From CAZSMK01 sp964608095 (GTDB lineage: Bacteria; Sumerlaeota; Sumerlaeia; MWCT01; JAGHBZ01): DNA of 55,811 nucleotides. The stretch spans positions 1 through 55,811 of the forward strand of contig CAZSMK010000082.1 in the NCBI GenBank assembly GCA_964608095.1. Reading direction: 5' to 3'. The position numbers and the translations under genes are program-made. How positions within the stretch are numbered: the stretch's first letter is position 1; every line of letters starts with the position of its first letter. The notes beneath the pieces were generated by a model. It searched no databases. It saw only the letters and a list, made by a program, of their open reading frames with translations, and had not been told where the DNA came from. Shown piece after piece: positions 47,635 to 55,811 of the stretch.

Positions 47635-48666
47635 CTAAAAATGTGAATTCCCCGCCATCTTTTTGTCCATCGTGAGGAGAAAGGTATAAACCAGTTGGGG
47701 CAGGAGTTTAAGATTGTAACCCCCTTCCAACACGATAAGGGAAGAAACGTCCAGCGACGCAATGGACGAGGCGAGCTCTTCGCTGAAATCAGGTGTCAGG
47801 TCGAAACTGCCATCCGGGTCGTCGGCGAATATGTCGAACCCCGCCGATACCACAAGATAACGGGGGGAGAACTCTTTTATTGTCCTGAGGGCATTATGGA
47901 GCGCCGAACGGTAATGTTTTTCCCCGCAATTAGGTTGAAGAGGGATGTTGAAATTGTATCCGGTTCCGCGACCGGTTCCCCGGGCGTCAGCCGAGCCGGT
48001 GTAAAAGGGATATGCAAGAATAGGGGCACAATGGATGGAGGTGTAGAGCACACGGCGGCGGGCATAAAAAATCGATTCCGTCCCGTTGCCGTGGTGAAAA
48101 TCAAAATCCAGGATTGCGACTTTGCCGCTAACGGCGAGAAATTCAGCCGCCAGGGCTGCATTATTCAGGTAACAATACCCGCCGAAAAAAAATTGTCCCG
48201 CATGATGTCCCGGGGGACGGGTCAGCGCGAACACGACACGCCTCTTGCCTTTACGTAACAGTTCCGCCGCGTTCAAAGCCGACAATGCCGACCAGTATGC
48301 CGACTCCCAGGTTCCATATCCGATGGGGGTGAGGGTATCGTAGCAGAATTCGAAAATCTTCTGTGCATCGCTATTGCGTTCGAGAGACTCCGGGTCGAAA
48401 TCAGCATAATAGTCACCGGGTTGACGTGCCGATTCCGATACCTCTTTTAATATGGCAAGATAAAGAGGGTCGTGAATCTTGAGTAAAAATTCCGCCCAAT
48501 CTTTGTGATGGCGCGGCTGTGAAACTTTAAACCGCACGTCATGAATCAGTCGATCAAGAACAAGACGTGCACGATCTGCGACCTCGAGGTAAGGCTCGAT
48601 CTCGTCGGCAAAAAACTCAGACGGCGGATTGTGTTTCAGCTGATTATATGAAAAAAATATTTCCAA
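47635..48666 (-). CDS. Class II-type histone deacetylase-family / acetylpolyamine amidohydrolase
   Basis: 343 residues with zinc deacetylase motifs: RPPGHHA (tandem catalytic His154-His155), GYCYLNNAALAAEF, AILDFDFHHGNGTESIF (Asp189 and His191 as zinc ligands), SAGFDIFADDP (third zinc ligand) and the C-terminal VLEGGYN. The overall length and the N-terminal MEIFFSYNQLKHNPPSEFF, with a lid-like insert around residues 85-125, match bacterial acetylpolyamine amidohydrolases rather than acetoin-utilisation proteins. It would remove acetyl groups from acetylated polyamines, which fits the spermidine genes at 14-17 kb. Protein deacetylation is an alternative. ATG 48666; divergent from the WbpD-like gene. 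Confidence 0.85.
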   Translation of the reverse strand: MEIFFSYNQLKHNPPSEFFADEIEPYLEVADRARLVLDRLIHDVRFKVSQPRHHKDWAEFLLKIHDPLYLAILKEVSESARQPGDYYADFDPESLERNSDAQKIFEFCYDTLTPIGYGTWESAYWSALSALNAAELLRKGKRRVVFALTRPPGHHAGQFFFGGYCYLNNAALAAEFLAVSGKVAILDFDFHHGNGTESIFYARRRVLYTSIHCAPILAYPFYTGSADARGTGRGTGYNFNIPLQPNCGEKHYRSALHNALRTIKEFSPRYLVVSAGFDIFADDPDGSFDLTPDFSEELASSIASLDVSSLIVLEGGYNLKLLPQLVYTFLLTMDKKMAGNSHF

Positions 48667-48751
48667 TTTCTTATGAATTCGGTAAAGGTGAAAGTAATTT
48701 TCATGATAACGATTGATTTTTTCAATGCACTTCTTAAAGTAATATTTAGAT

Positions 48752-48781
48752 TTGACATAAAAATCACACGTTTTGAATACA
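48752..48781 (+). promoter_or_regulatory. Possible sigma-70-type promoter of the WbpD-like acetyltransferase gene
   Basis: TTGACA at 48752-48757, 18 bases, then AATACA at 48776-48781 (a weak -10). It lies 51 bases before the gene start in an AT-rich divergent region. Confidence 0.35.
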
Positions 48782-48831
48782 TTTGCCGACTTTTTAAATT
48801 ACTATGGTGAAAGCCCGAAAGGAGTTCCCCT

Positions 48832-49443
48832 ATGGAGCATAATTATTTTGTACATCCAACCGCTGACATCGAGGATGATGTAACCATTGGTGAAGGAACA
48901 CATATATGGCGATTCTCATGTGTGAGACAGAATGCACAGATCGGCAAAAACTGCATTATCGGTCAGAACGTCTATATCGACAAAAATGTCGTCATCGGTA
49001 ATAAAGTAAAACTCCAGAACAACGTATCCCTTTATGACGGAGTGGTGCTCGAGGATTACGTGTTTGTGGGACCTTCAGCGGTATTTACCAACGTGCTGAA
49101 CCCACGCGCGCATATTGAACGCAAAACCGAGTTTAAAACAACGCTGGTTAAGAAAGGGGCTACAATCGGGGCGAATGCGACAATCCTATGCGGAATTGCC
49201 ATAGGGCAGTTTGCGTTCATAGCCGCGGGGGCTCTGGTGAGGACGGATGTACCTGATTTTGCGCTCATGATGGGTGTTCCGGCGCGTCAAGCCGGGTGGA
49301 TGTGCCAGTGTGGCAGACGGCTTCCTTTCCGCGACCAACCCACCACGCAATGCCGGCTCTGCGGCGCCGTGTATGAACAGCCCAACCCGAACCGCATTAA
49401 TCTCATTACTCCTCCGACCTCCATCGGCTCCGAGATCTTTTAA
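48832..49443 (+). CDS. Left-handed beta-helix N-acetyltransferase, WbpD/WlbB-like
   Basis: 203 residues with hexapeptide repeats throughout: VHPTADIEDDVTIGEGTHIWRFSCVRQNAQIGKNCIIGQNVYIDKNVVIGNKVKLQNNVSLYDGVVLEDYVFVGPSAVFTN is continuous with the WbpD/WlbB family, which N-acetylates UDP-2-acetamido-3-amino-2,3-dideoxyglucuronate. A C-terminal small ribbon with Cys-x-Cys and CRLCG is also typical of the group. ATG 48832 follows AAAGGAG. The other genes of the pathway (WbpA, B, E) are not in the window. It probably contributes to O-antigen or another surface glycan. Confidence 0.85.
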   Translation: MEHNYFVHPTADIEDDVTIGEGTHIWRFSCVRQNAQIGKNCIIGQNVYIDKNVVIGNKVKLQNNVSLYDGVVLEDYVFVGPSAVFTNVLNPRAHIERKTEFKTTLVKKGATIGANATILCGIAIGQFAFIAAGALVRTDVPDFALMMGVPARQAGWMCQCGRRLPFRDQPTTQCRLCGAVYEQPNPNRINLITPPTSIGSEIF

Positions 49444-49714
49444 TACTGACTCCATGGAGACTCAAATTTTTTATTGTTCGATCATGAAAGTTCGTGTGGG
49501 ACTGTAAATTGACCTTATTATATTAACACTGTACCGTGTACATACACCTATATTTTCATAATTAGAACGAGTTGTTGGTCAGGCTTTTTAACACATTCTC
49601 AAAAAGGGAGGATGGGCTACTACGTCTGTTAGCAGATTCAGATTCAGCGGAGTACAAGTCACTTTTTTGGGAAGAGAGTTTTACTATAAAAATAGCCAGA
49701 AAAGGAGAGAGCGT

Positions 49715-52084
49715 ATGTCATTATTTTTTCAAAAACATGTTTCACAGGTTTATTTTTTCCGTTTTTTTCTATTTTGCGTCATAATACTAACTCTATCCGC
49801 ACCGGTCCTTGGTGAAATAGTTTTGCCAACTCCAATTCCGGGAAACCCAGAGTATCTCGTTCGTATTGTGTATCTTATCCCTACGGATAGGTTGCTGGAT
49901 TATGCCCATTATCCAAGCTGCCCTGAATACTTTGCGAAAGTGGATGACACCAAAGCCAGAATTAGAACAGCACTGGAGACTATAAATGATTTTACTGAAT
50001 GGCAGATCAAGGAAGAGTTCAATATTCCGGGTGCACCCGGTTGGCGAACAAATTTTGAACGGGAAAATGATGGGACAGGACCGATCAGGGTCCTCGTGGT
50101 GCACGGTACCCGACCAACCGAGGGAGCGTCAGGTTATTGGGGCGACTCGGACGGGCTTAATGGCTTTATTCTTTATGGTCGTGTTGTTGAGGATGTGCTC
50201 TCATATAGCAAACTCCCGGAGAAGACCCAGAAAACCTGTTATCTTTTTATTCCCGACGTTGCAGTATGGGATAATTTGCTCCCCGGTTTTCGCGGATATA
50301 CCGGTCTCGGTCAATCTGTATATTCGAGTTCGTCAGGCTGGGGTGGGTTGTCTATGGTTACAGCTGGTGTACTTGCTTTCTTCCCTCCTGACCCGGGAGA
50401 TCTCCCAAGCCGTAAGACCGCTTTGGAAAACACACTCAGCTCTACCACCCAACAGATTGTGGCTCCTGATCCTTATTCCGGTACTCCGGAAACATGGAGT
50501 TTTCTCGGGCTTCCGTCCGATACATTGGGTAAATGCCTGAGCACATATCACGGTGTGATTGCTCACGAGATACAGCATATGTTCGGTGTGGGGCATGGTG
50601 GGTTGAACGTATTGCCTCACAATTGTGATCTGATGGGTGGCGGGTGTTACCTTTTCGGGCATACGGTCAGCGAGATGTATGGATTTTCGGACCTGGCATA
50701 TCCCTATGACCCACCTGGCACCGTGGTTCATGATAATATCCCTGCACTTGGTGAAACGTATTCCCATTTCCTTGCGCACTGCCCCTACTATACGAAATTC
50801 AAAAATCCCGATAAAACAGACCCATTCTCAACATTCGGATACCCCCCGAACGGTTATGTCTGGGAGGAAGACCCTCCTGATCTACTTACCATGCGTGCTG
50901 AAGAAGAGTCTTCTGGTAGTGGTCTGGATGCTGCTTATCTGTTCACGGGTATTGACCTGTGGGATGGCGTGGTATTCCCTTATTCCGGCATAACTGAACC
51001 ATGCCGTATTATATTCAATCGGGCTCCGAATTATTCCTCTTATTTCTATACGTGGGTGCAGGTCGGGCAGAACTTTTTCAATGCTATTGTAATCGATTGC
51101 GCCGGAAATATGTATCATGACAGCCTCTGTACTTTTCGTATGAAAAAGGATGCTTTTGTGAACAACAATACAGTATTTGTACGCCCATCGGATGCGGCGC
51201 GTAATCTTTCTTCTGAAGTCGGCAGCTATGAGAATGCATACGAGTCGATTCAGGCGGCAATCGATACCGTTCATGCTGCCGGTTCCGGTACAGTTTTTAT
51301 TATGAATGGTACGTATTCGATTACGACATCTATCCTTCCGAAGCCCAACATCAATCTTGTAGGTGAGAGTATCGGGAACGTAATTTTAGATGGTCAGGGC
51401 AACAACGGGCTGGATATTATTCTTGCAAACAACGCAAGCAACGCTAATTTCAGTAATACGCAATTTTCGAAGACCTTCATAACCAACTTGGTCTTTGCCA
51501 ATGCACGAACAGGGATTTGTAAAACAGGCAGCTTTAACGCCTACAACTTTGCTATCACGAATTGCCTGTTTTACAATTTCAGTTCCGAAGCATTACATAT
51601 AGCCAACATGGATCAGAATGTTAACATCATGCAGAACACGGTGGTTGACTGTCAGTCGGGCATATATCTCTCCGATTATCCTAATCGGGTCGACGCACAA
51701 AGCATTGTGGACAATCCTGATTTTCGATTCGAGATAAGAAACAACATGATAGTGCACAGAAATGGGACAGGCACTACGGGAATAGAAATATCAAATATAC
51801 AGGGAATACGGTTAAAAGGACGATCGGGCTTTAACAACAGTTACGGATTTCTGGATAATTTTAAAGGTACAGACAACTATACTGCACAACGGCTTAGGGG
51901 TGAAATATCGCAACCGGTTGATTTTATGCTCACCCACACATATGATTTCAGGTTGCAACCTACCTCCCATGGTGTTGGTGAGGGTGATCCCTTAACAGGA
52001 AATGCAGACGGGAGACGACGCGATATCGGGGCCTTTTTCAACACCCCGCCGCCCACTGCGGTTACGTCGTGGTTATATTACTGA
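49715..52084 (+). CDS. Secreted metzincin-like zinc protease fused to a right-handed beta-helix domain
   Basis: About 789 residues from ATG 49715 (AGGAG eight bases upstream). Signal peptide with core FFRFFLFCVIILTLSAPVLG. The protease motif HEIQHMFGVGH lies at residues 284-294 (HExxHxxGxxH), and a Met-turn candidate, CDLMGGG, at Met307, as in metzincins. From about residue 480 a beta-helix follows, announced by NTVFVRPSDAARN and SYENAYESIQAAIDTVHAAGSGTVFIMNGTY, with repeats such as NVILDGQGN, FITNLVFANART, FAITNCLFYNF and NIMQNTVVDC. The helix resembles DUF1565/pectate-lyase-fold surface domains. The protein ends in TSWLYY. Function: probably an extracellular protease with a carbohydrate- or cell-surface-binding helix. 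Confidence 0.85.
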   Translation: MSLFFQKHVSQVYFFRFFLFCVIILTLSAPVLGEIVLPTPIPGNPEYLVRIVYLIPTDRLLDYAHYPSCPEYFAKVDDTKARIRTALETINDFTEWQIKEEFNIPGAPGWRTNFERENDGTGPIRVLVVHGTRPTEGASGYWGDSDGLNGFILYGRVVEDVLSYSKLPEKTQKTCYLFIPDVAVWDNLLPGFRGYTGLGQSVYSSSSGWGGLSMVTAGVLAFFPPDPGDLPSRKTALENTLSSTTQQIVAPDPYSGTPETWSFLGLPSDTLGKCLSTYHGVIAHEIQHMFGVGHGGLNVLPHNCDLMGGGCYLFGHTVSEMYGFSDLAYPYDPPGTVVHDNIPALGETYSHFLAHCPYYTKFKNPDKTDPFSTFGYPPNGYVWEEDPPDLLTMRAEEESSGSGLDAAYLFTGIDLWDGVVFPYSGITEPCRIIFNRAPNYSSYFYTWVQVGQNFFNAIVIDCAGNMYHDSLCTFRMKKDAFVNNNTVFVRPSDAARNLSSEVGSYENAYESIQAAIDTVHAAGSGTVFIMNGTYSITTSILPKPNINLVGESIGNVILDGQGNNGLDIILANNASNANFSNTQFSKTFITNLVFANARTGICKTGSFNAYNFAITNCLFYNFSSEALHIANMDQNVNIMQNTVVDCQSGIYLSDYPNRVDAQSIVDNPDFRFEIRNNMIVHRNGTGTTGIEISNIQGIRLKGRSGFNNSYGFLDNFKGTDNYTAQRLRGEISQPVDFMLTHTYDFRLQPTSHGVGEGDPLTGNADGRRRDIGAFFNTPPPTAVTSWLYY

Positions 52085-52274
52085 TACAAGTTTAAAGGGA
52101 AGAGGGTAAGTGCATTTTTAAAAAGAGAGAGAGTTTCCGGAAGTGCTTGACACTGTAATATGAAATTTATCAGCAGGTTTAATTTTAGCGATAAATACAA
52201 TGAAAAGCCAAATCCAGTATTATCATAGATCCTTCCTGACCCCGGGGTGATAGTATATCTTTTGGGCGAGCGAA

Positions 52275-52508
52275 TCACGCTCCGTAAGCCAGTGCATCCA
52301 TCATCTCGGCAAAGCGTGACCAGGAGATACGTTTCGACTTTTGGCGATTGCGTCCATACCAATAGAGCGATCCACGTCCTATCACCAATTCACCGATCTT
52401 CTCTTCGTGTGCATAAATCTTCAGATTCAGCGAACTGCCCGCTCTGGCGAGTTGTGGAACCTTCCACTCGGCCTTAACCTCATGTTTTCTCGATGTAGTG
52501 TTTTTCAT
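52275..52508 (-). CDS. Small conserved protein of unknown function
   Basis: 77 residues: basic N-terminus, then VKAEWKVPQLARAGSSLNLKIYAHEEKIGELVIGRGSLYWYGRNRQKSKRISWSRFAEMMDAL. The layout of two beta-strand pairs, then a KIGELVIGRGSLYWYG core and a C-terminal helix, looks like a conserved uncharacterised family I have seen in other bacteria, but I cannot name it. ATG at 52508 is preceded by AGTGACTC. Convergent with the metzincin gene. No function proposed. Confidence 0.65.
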   Translation of the reverse strand: MKNTTSRKHEVKAEWKVPQLARAGSSLNLKIYAHEEKIGELVIGRGSLYWYGRNRQKSKRISWSRFAEMMDALAYGA

Positions 52509-52908
52509 GAGTCACTGAAACTATTTAAGGATATGCTATATCATTTTTAACCAAACCATATAACAAAATACAAGAGATATAGACACAAAAATGATGCTGA
52601 TTATTGGTCCTGAATATCTTTCATGAACGTCCTGTAGGGGAGTATAGTGTTTTAAACTGTGGGTAGTCTCATCTCGACGACGAGAAAGTGAAAAGGATAG
52701 ATGCCATACAAAACCGTGATAGTATTCATATATTTTTTACATTCATAATCCAACCTCGGGGGTACAGATCCGCCACAACTTTCTTCATTTCTACACGTTG
52801 ATTTCCGATAATATAGTATAGTAAACTTTTATCATTGAACCGATCGGTCAACGCCAAGTGCAAAATGTTCTCGTTTTAAAGAGGATAAGTACGAGGGAGA
52901 AGACGAAT
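52509..52908. other. 400-base gene-free stretch upstream of the NagB/PIG-L gene
   Basis: AT-rich spacer with no gene, hairpin or repeat that I can support. The promoters of the flanking divergent genes must lie here, but none is evident. Confidence 0.5.
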
Positions 52909-55302
52909 ATGGTCAAGAACTCACCGCGAAAAGACGTAATAACGTCATCCCCAAAGGCTCAACACTATAATTTGAGTCCCGTAGAAAAGACTGCTTTGCA
53001 AAAAAGTGGATACAAGGTTATGTATCCGCCCGATGAAAAAATCCCTTCGATCATTGTCGAGAACTTTCCGTCGCTTGGAAGGTTAGCCGCAGTCAGGTTT
53101 CTCGAGTGGGTTCTCGCGAATCCGGAAGGAGTAGTCTCGCTGCCGACCGGAAAGACGCCGGAGTATTTTATTAAATTCGTGCAATATTATCTAAAGCATT
53201 GGAATCGAAAAGAGGTACGCACGTCATTGGAGCAGATGGGGCTTGTCACAGAGTACAAGCCTGACTTGTCCGGTTTACAGTTTGTCCAGATCGACGAGTT
53301 CTATCCTATAGATGCATCCCAACATAACAGTTTCTACTATTATGTGAACAAATTTTATATCAAAGGATTCGGTTTTGACCCGACACGTGCGTTGCTTATA
53401 AATCCCACAGAAATCGGCATTCCACGTGAAAAACGAATACAGGACATCTTTCCCGACATGACGGTCGATCTCTCCTTGAGATTTCGTAAAGCGACATCGC
53501 TTGGGGAGAAACGCCAACAAGAGGTTCTAAATGCAGTCGACCAATTTTGCACGGATTATGAGCGAAAGATAAGGGAGCTAGGTGGGATAGGATTTTTTCT
53601 AGGCGGTATAGGACCGGATGGACATATCGCCTTTAACTGTAAAGGGTCAGACTTTTACTCGACCACTCGTCTGACGGAAGCGAACTATGAGACTAAAGCC
53701 GCAGCAGCCACTGATCTCGGGGGTATAGAGGTTGCCCGACACAAGCACGTCATCACGATTGGGCTTCGTACCATAACTTATAACAAAGATGTGGTGGCGA
53801 TCATAATTGCGGCAGGTGAGGCGAAAGCGCCCATAGTCGCAAAAACCATCGAGAGCGAGGTATCCAACCGACGACCCGGCTCAGTTCTCGCAACCCTACC
53901 CAATGCGCGGTTTTACCTCACTCATGGCGCTGCGTTACATCTTAAACGACGTATCTTCATCGATCTCTGTCAGAAGAAAGAAGTTGCAGACGAGGACATT
54001 TACCGTGTGGTTATGGACCTCTCACTCGGCACAGGCAAACCAATCAGAAAACTCCGAAAAGAGGATTTTCAACAATCAGAATGTGCAGCTGAATTGCTGA
54101 AAAAGTCCGGACTTAATCCATGGGCATTCAAAGATAAAACCGAACAGCATGTGCTCGAGAGTTTAACGCGCGGCAATACACCCGTGGAAAATAAAACAAT
54201 TCTCCATACCGCTCCTCATCACGACGACATCGTTCTCGGCTATATGCCGTATATACGCTATATGCTTCGAAGAAAAACGACACGTCATTATTTTGCGTAC
54301 ATGACCTCCGGCTTCAACGCCGTGACAAATGCATATATGCTGTCGGTGGTTGAGGGGCTTCTGTACCGGTTGCGCAATGGAGATTTCGACAAACTCCTCA
54401 CGACTGATTATTTCGACCCTTCCAACACCCTCGGGAGAAGAATGGACGTTTCCTATTACCTGCAGGGCGCTGCACGCCATCACGACGATAAATCCGAAGA
54501 AGCCGTCTCGCGCAGACTGCTGCGCAATATGATCGAACTCTATGAAGACGACAATGTCCAAAACATTCAGGAACGCCTGATTGAACTCATCAACTATTTT
54601 CGCACCCAATATCCGGGGAAGAAGGATATCGCTATGGTGCAGCAGTTGAAAGGCAGAATGCGTGAATGGGAATCAGACCTTAAGTGGGGATACTATGGTT
54701 TCACAATAGAGTCAGTTAACCATCTAAGACTTGGTTTTTACAAAGGAGATATATTCACTGAAATCCCTACAGTCGACAGGGACCTTCCTCCTATCATAAA
54801 TCTCCTCAAGGAGCTGAAACCGAATATAGTGACAGTCGCCTTCGACCCGGAAGGAAGTGGACCGGATACGCATTACAAGGTTTTGCAGGCGGTATCCGAG
54901 GCGCTCAAGAAATACTCGAAAGGCTCCGGGCATCCGGAAATTCATGTTCTCGGATACCGAAACGTCTGGTACAAGTTTCACCCTGCAGAGGCAAATATCT
55001 ATGTACCGGCATCACTGACGCACCTCAACGATCTCGAAGCCGTATTCGATACCTGTTTTGCCACGCAACGGTCTGCTTCGTTTCCCAGCTATGAATACGA
55101 CGGACCGTTTTCAAAACTTGCACGCAAAATACAGGTCAAACAATTCGAGCAAGTGAAGACCTTTCTCGGAGAGGATTTCTTTGTCCAGAATGAGGACCAC
55201 GGAATCAGGGCGTGCCGCGGTATCGTCTACCTCCGCGATATGTCTCTCAACGAGTTCTATTCAAAATCAGAGCAACTCCGCCATATCGCCGAGGATATTT
55301 AA
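52909..55302 (+). CDS. Fusion of a NagB-like (glucosamine-6-phosphate deaminase) domain and a PIG-L/LmbE-like deacetylase domain
   Basis: 797 residues from ATG 52909, supported by AGGGAG nine bases upstream; an in-frame GTG at 52858 is weaker. Residues ~45-355 are NagB-like: VVSLPTGKTPE, Asp129-Glu130 in FVQIDEFYP and GGIGPDGHIAFNCKGS at 232-247 with Asp237 and His239. The acidic residue expected after HIAFN (Glu148 in E. coli NagB) is Cys244. Residues ~430-790 are PIG-L-like, with PHHDD at 436-440 and a C-terminal VAFDPEGSGPDTHYKVLQA. Deaminase plus N-acetyl-sugar deacetylase in one chain would process amino-sugar phosphates; such fusions are known in Bacteroidetes-type bacteria. Whether the deaminase half is active is uncertain. 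Confidence 0.88.
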   Translation: MVKNSPRKDVITSSPKAQHYNLSPVEKTALQKSGYKVMYPPDEKIPSIIVENFPSLGRLAAVRFLEWVLANPEGVVSLPTGKTPEYFIKFVQYYLKHWNRKEVRTSLEQMGLVTEYKPDLSGLQFVQIDEFYPIDASQHNSFYYYVNKFYIKGFGFDPTRALLINPTEIGIPREKRIQDIFPDMTVDLSLRFRKATSLGEKRQQEVLNAVDQFCTDYERKIRELGGIGFFLGGIGPDGHIAFNCKGSDFYSTTRLTEANYETKAAAATDLGGIEVARHKHVITIGLRTITYNKDVVAIIIAAGEAKAPIVAKTIESEVSNRRPGSVLATLPNARFYLTHGAALHLKRRIFIDLCQKKEVADEDIYRVVMDLSLGTGKPIRKLRKEDFQQSECAAELLKKSGLNPWAFKDKTEQHVLESLTRGNTPVENKTILHTAPHHDDIVLGYMPYIRYMLRRKTTRHYFAYMTSGFNAVTNAYMLSVVEGLLYRLRNGDFDKLLTTDYFDPSNTLGRRMDVSYYLQGAARHHDDKSEEAVSRRLLRNMIELYEDDNVQNIQERLIELINYFRTQYPGKKDIAMVQQLKGRMREWESDLKWGYYGFTIESVNHLRLGFYKGDIFTEIPTVDRDLPPIINLLKELKPNIVTVAFDPEGSGPDTHYKVLQAVSEALKKYSKGSGHPEIHVLGYRNVWYKFHPAEANIYVPASLTHLNDLEAVFDTCFATQRSASFPSYEYDGPFSKLARKIQVKQFEQVKTFLGEDFFVQNEDHGIRACRGIVYLRDMSLNEFYSKSEQLRHIAEDI

Positions 55303-55309
55303 TCTCTGG

Positions 55310-55750
55310 CTATGTATTACGGGTATCCGTCGTCGCGGTGGTTTCTGCATCATCGACAAAGGTTATTGCGTCGCCTCGTATAAAATAGAGTTTATAGCGT
55401 CCCTGTTTGAACGCGGGAAAGGGGACACGCTGGTCGGGTACCATTCCACGTGCGTTTTTTGTCAGGAGACGAACGTTATGAACTGCATCAGCGCCCACTT
55501 TTCTCGCCAGTCTCTTGATATCTTCCAGCTGTTGCTCCTTGATTTCGCTATCTTTTGTCCCGGAACATCGTGAATCAAGAACCGCTATCTCGCGATAAGG
55601 TCGCTTTAGTTCGCCGATATAAATATCTATCTCCGTGCCGGGCGGTTTGGGCGTAAATTTTTCATCGGTAAGCCGATGTATCTGGGTAGCCGAACAACCG
55701 GCAAGTGTCAATAACATGGCAAGCAAAATTGTTATGCATGCAACTTTCAT
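55310..55750 (-). CDS. Small lipoprotein
   Basis: 146 residues from ATG 55750 (AGGAG seven bases upstream); an in-frame ATG one codon earlier is possible. Signal peptide with lipobox LAGC, Cys19 lipidated. The mature part has a beta-rich core (GTEIDIYIGELKRPYREIAVLDSRCSG) followed by a helix (EQQLEDIKRLARKVGADAVHNVRLL) and a short C-terminal strand. The GADAVHNV pattern resembles small YbjQ/DUF4156-like lipoprotein folds, but I cannot assign a family with confidence. Convergent with the NagB/PIG-L gene, 7 bases between stops. Confidence 0.75.
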   Translation of the reverse strand: MKVACITILLAMLLTLAGCSATQIHRLTDEKFTPKPPGTEIDIYIGELKRPYREIAVLDSRCSGTKDSEIKEQQLEDIKRLARKVGADAVHNVRLLTKNARGMVPDQRVPFPAFKQGRYKLYFIRGDAITFVDDAETTATTDTRNT

Positions 55751-55811
55751 CATTTCTCTCCTGACCAAAAATTATGTCCTCGAATATCCGGGAATTTCAT
55801 CATCTCTCCCC

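Overview
The window looks like a chromosomal segment of an uncultured, anaerobic, diderm (two-membrane) bacterium. Support for two membranes: an LpxL/HtrB-type acyltransferase, a second DUF374 acyltransferase, a SurA-like periplasmic prolyl isomerase, lipoproteins with lipoboxes and an AmiC-like amidase. Support for anaerobic or low-potential metabolism: a ferredoxin-fused electron-transfer flavoprotein, a six-cluster NapH/NapG-like membrane iron-sulfur protein, and molybdo-flavoenzyme accessory subunits. The mix of bacterial sn-glycerol-1-phosphate dehydrogenase, pyruvoyl-dependent arginine decarboxylase, split glycine dehydrogenase, GspG-like prepilin, DUF2298 membrane protein and ELWxxDGT repeats is typical of poorly cultured candidate phyla (Sumerlaeota/Hydrogenedentes-like lineages come to mind). 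That placement is a low-confidence inference. I saw no rRNA, tRNA, CRISPR array or prophage. The only sign of an insertion sequence is a possible transposase start cut off at the left edge.

Layout. 0.1-8.4 kb, plus strand: phosphoribosyltransferase, glycerol-1-phosphate dehydrogenase, then a surface-glycan set (two GT4 glycosyltransferases, a SurA-like isomerase, an RmlC-like cupin and a lone GspF-type membrane protein). 8.5-10.2 kb: a secreted endonuclease/phosphatase-fold protein and a repeat-rich gap. 10.2-24.9 kb, mostly minus strand: two sigma-54 response regulators, a sirtuin, a polyamine group (SpeB, pyruvoyl ADC, SpeE), a divergent RpiB-like protein, a zinc-ribbon DUF2007 protein, a prepilin, a THEP1-like NTPase with a membrane partner, EtfAB, a CoxM-like FAD subunit and GcvPA. 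25.6-39.4 kb: phosphoesterase lipoprotein, PyrD, DUF2298 protein, TPR proteins, amidase, NusB, CoxS/CoxM-like pair, PIN-TRAM protein, small proteins and the lipid A-type acyltransferase. 39.4-42.7 kb, minus strand: an AspT-like transporter and a broken ELWxxDGT gene. 42.9-55.8 kb: DUF362 plus the six-cluster Fe-S protein, DUF374 acyltransferase, PepSY-like protein, acetylpolyamine-amidohydrolase-like deacetylase, WbpD-like acetyltransferase, metzincin/beta-helix protein, a NagB/PIG-L fusion and a lipoprotein.

How genes work together. Arginine to agmatine (pyruvoyl ADC), to putrescine (SpeB), to spermidine (SpeE) is encoded here, and an acetylpolyamine-deacetylase homologue lies 30 kb away. 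EtfAB, the DUF362/NapGH-like pair and the CoxM/CoxS subunits are redox modules. The glycosyltransferases, cupin, WbpD-like acetyltransferase and the acyltransferases point to envelope glycan and lipid synthesis.

The most unusual non-coding feature is a roughly 400-bp structured repeat present twice in the same orientation (25.06-25.54 and 46.13-46.53 kb). Copy B is flanked by a perfect 17-bp direct repeat that includes the end and stop codon of the upstream gene, so it is very probably a non-autonomous mobile element. Copy A has gained a (GTACGT)-type microsatellite between duplicated hairpins. Related short hairpin modules occur in the 9.6, 15.9 and 42.6 kb gaps.
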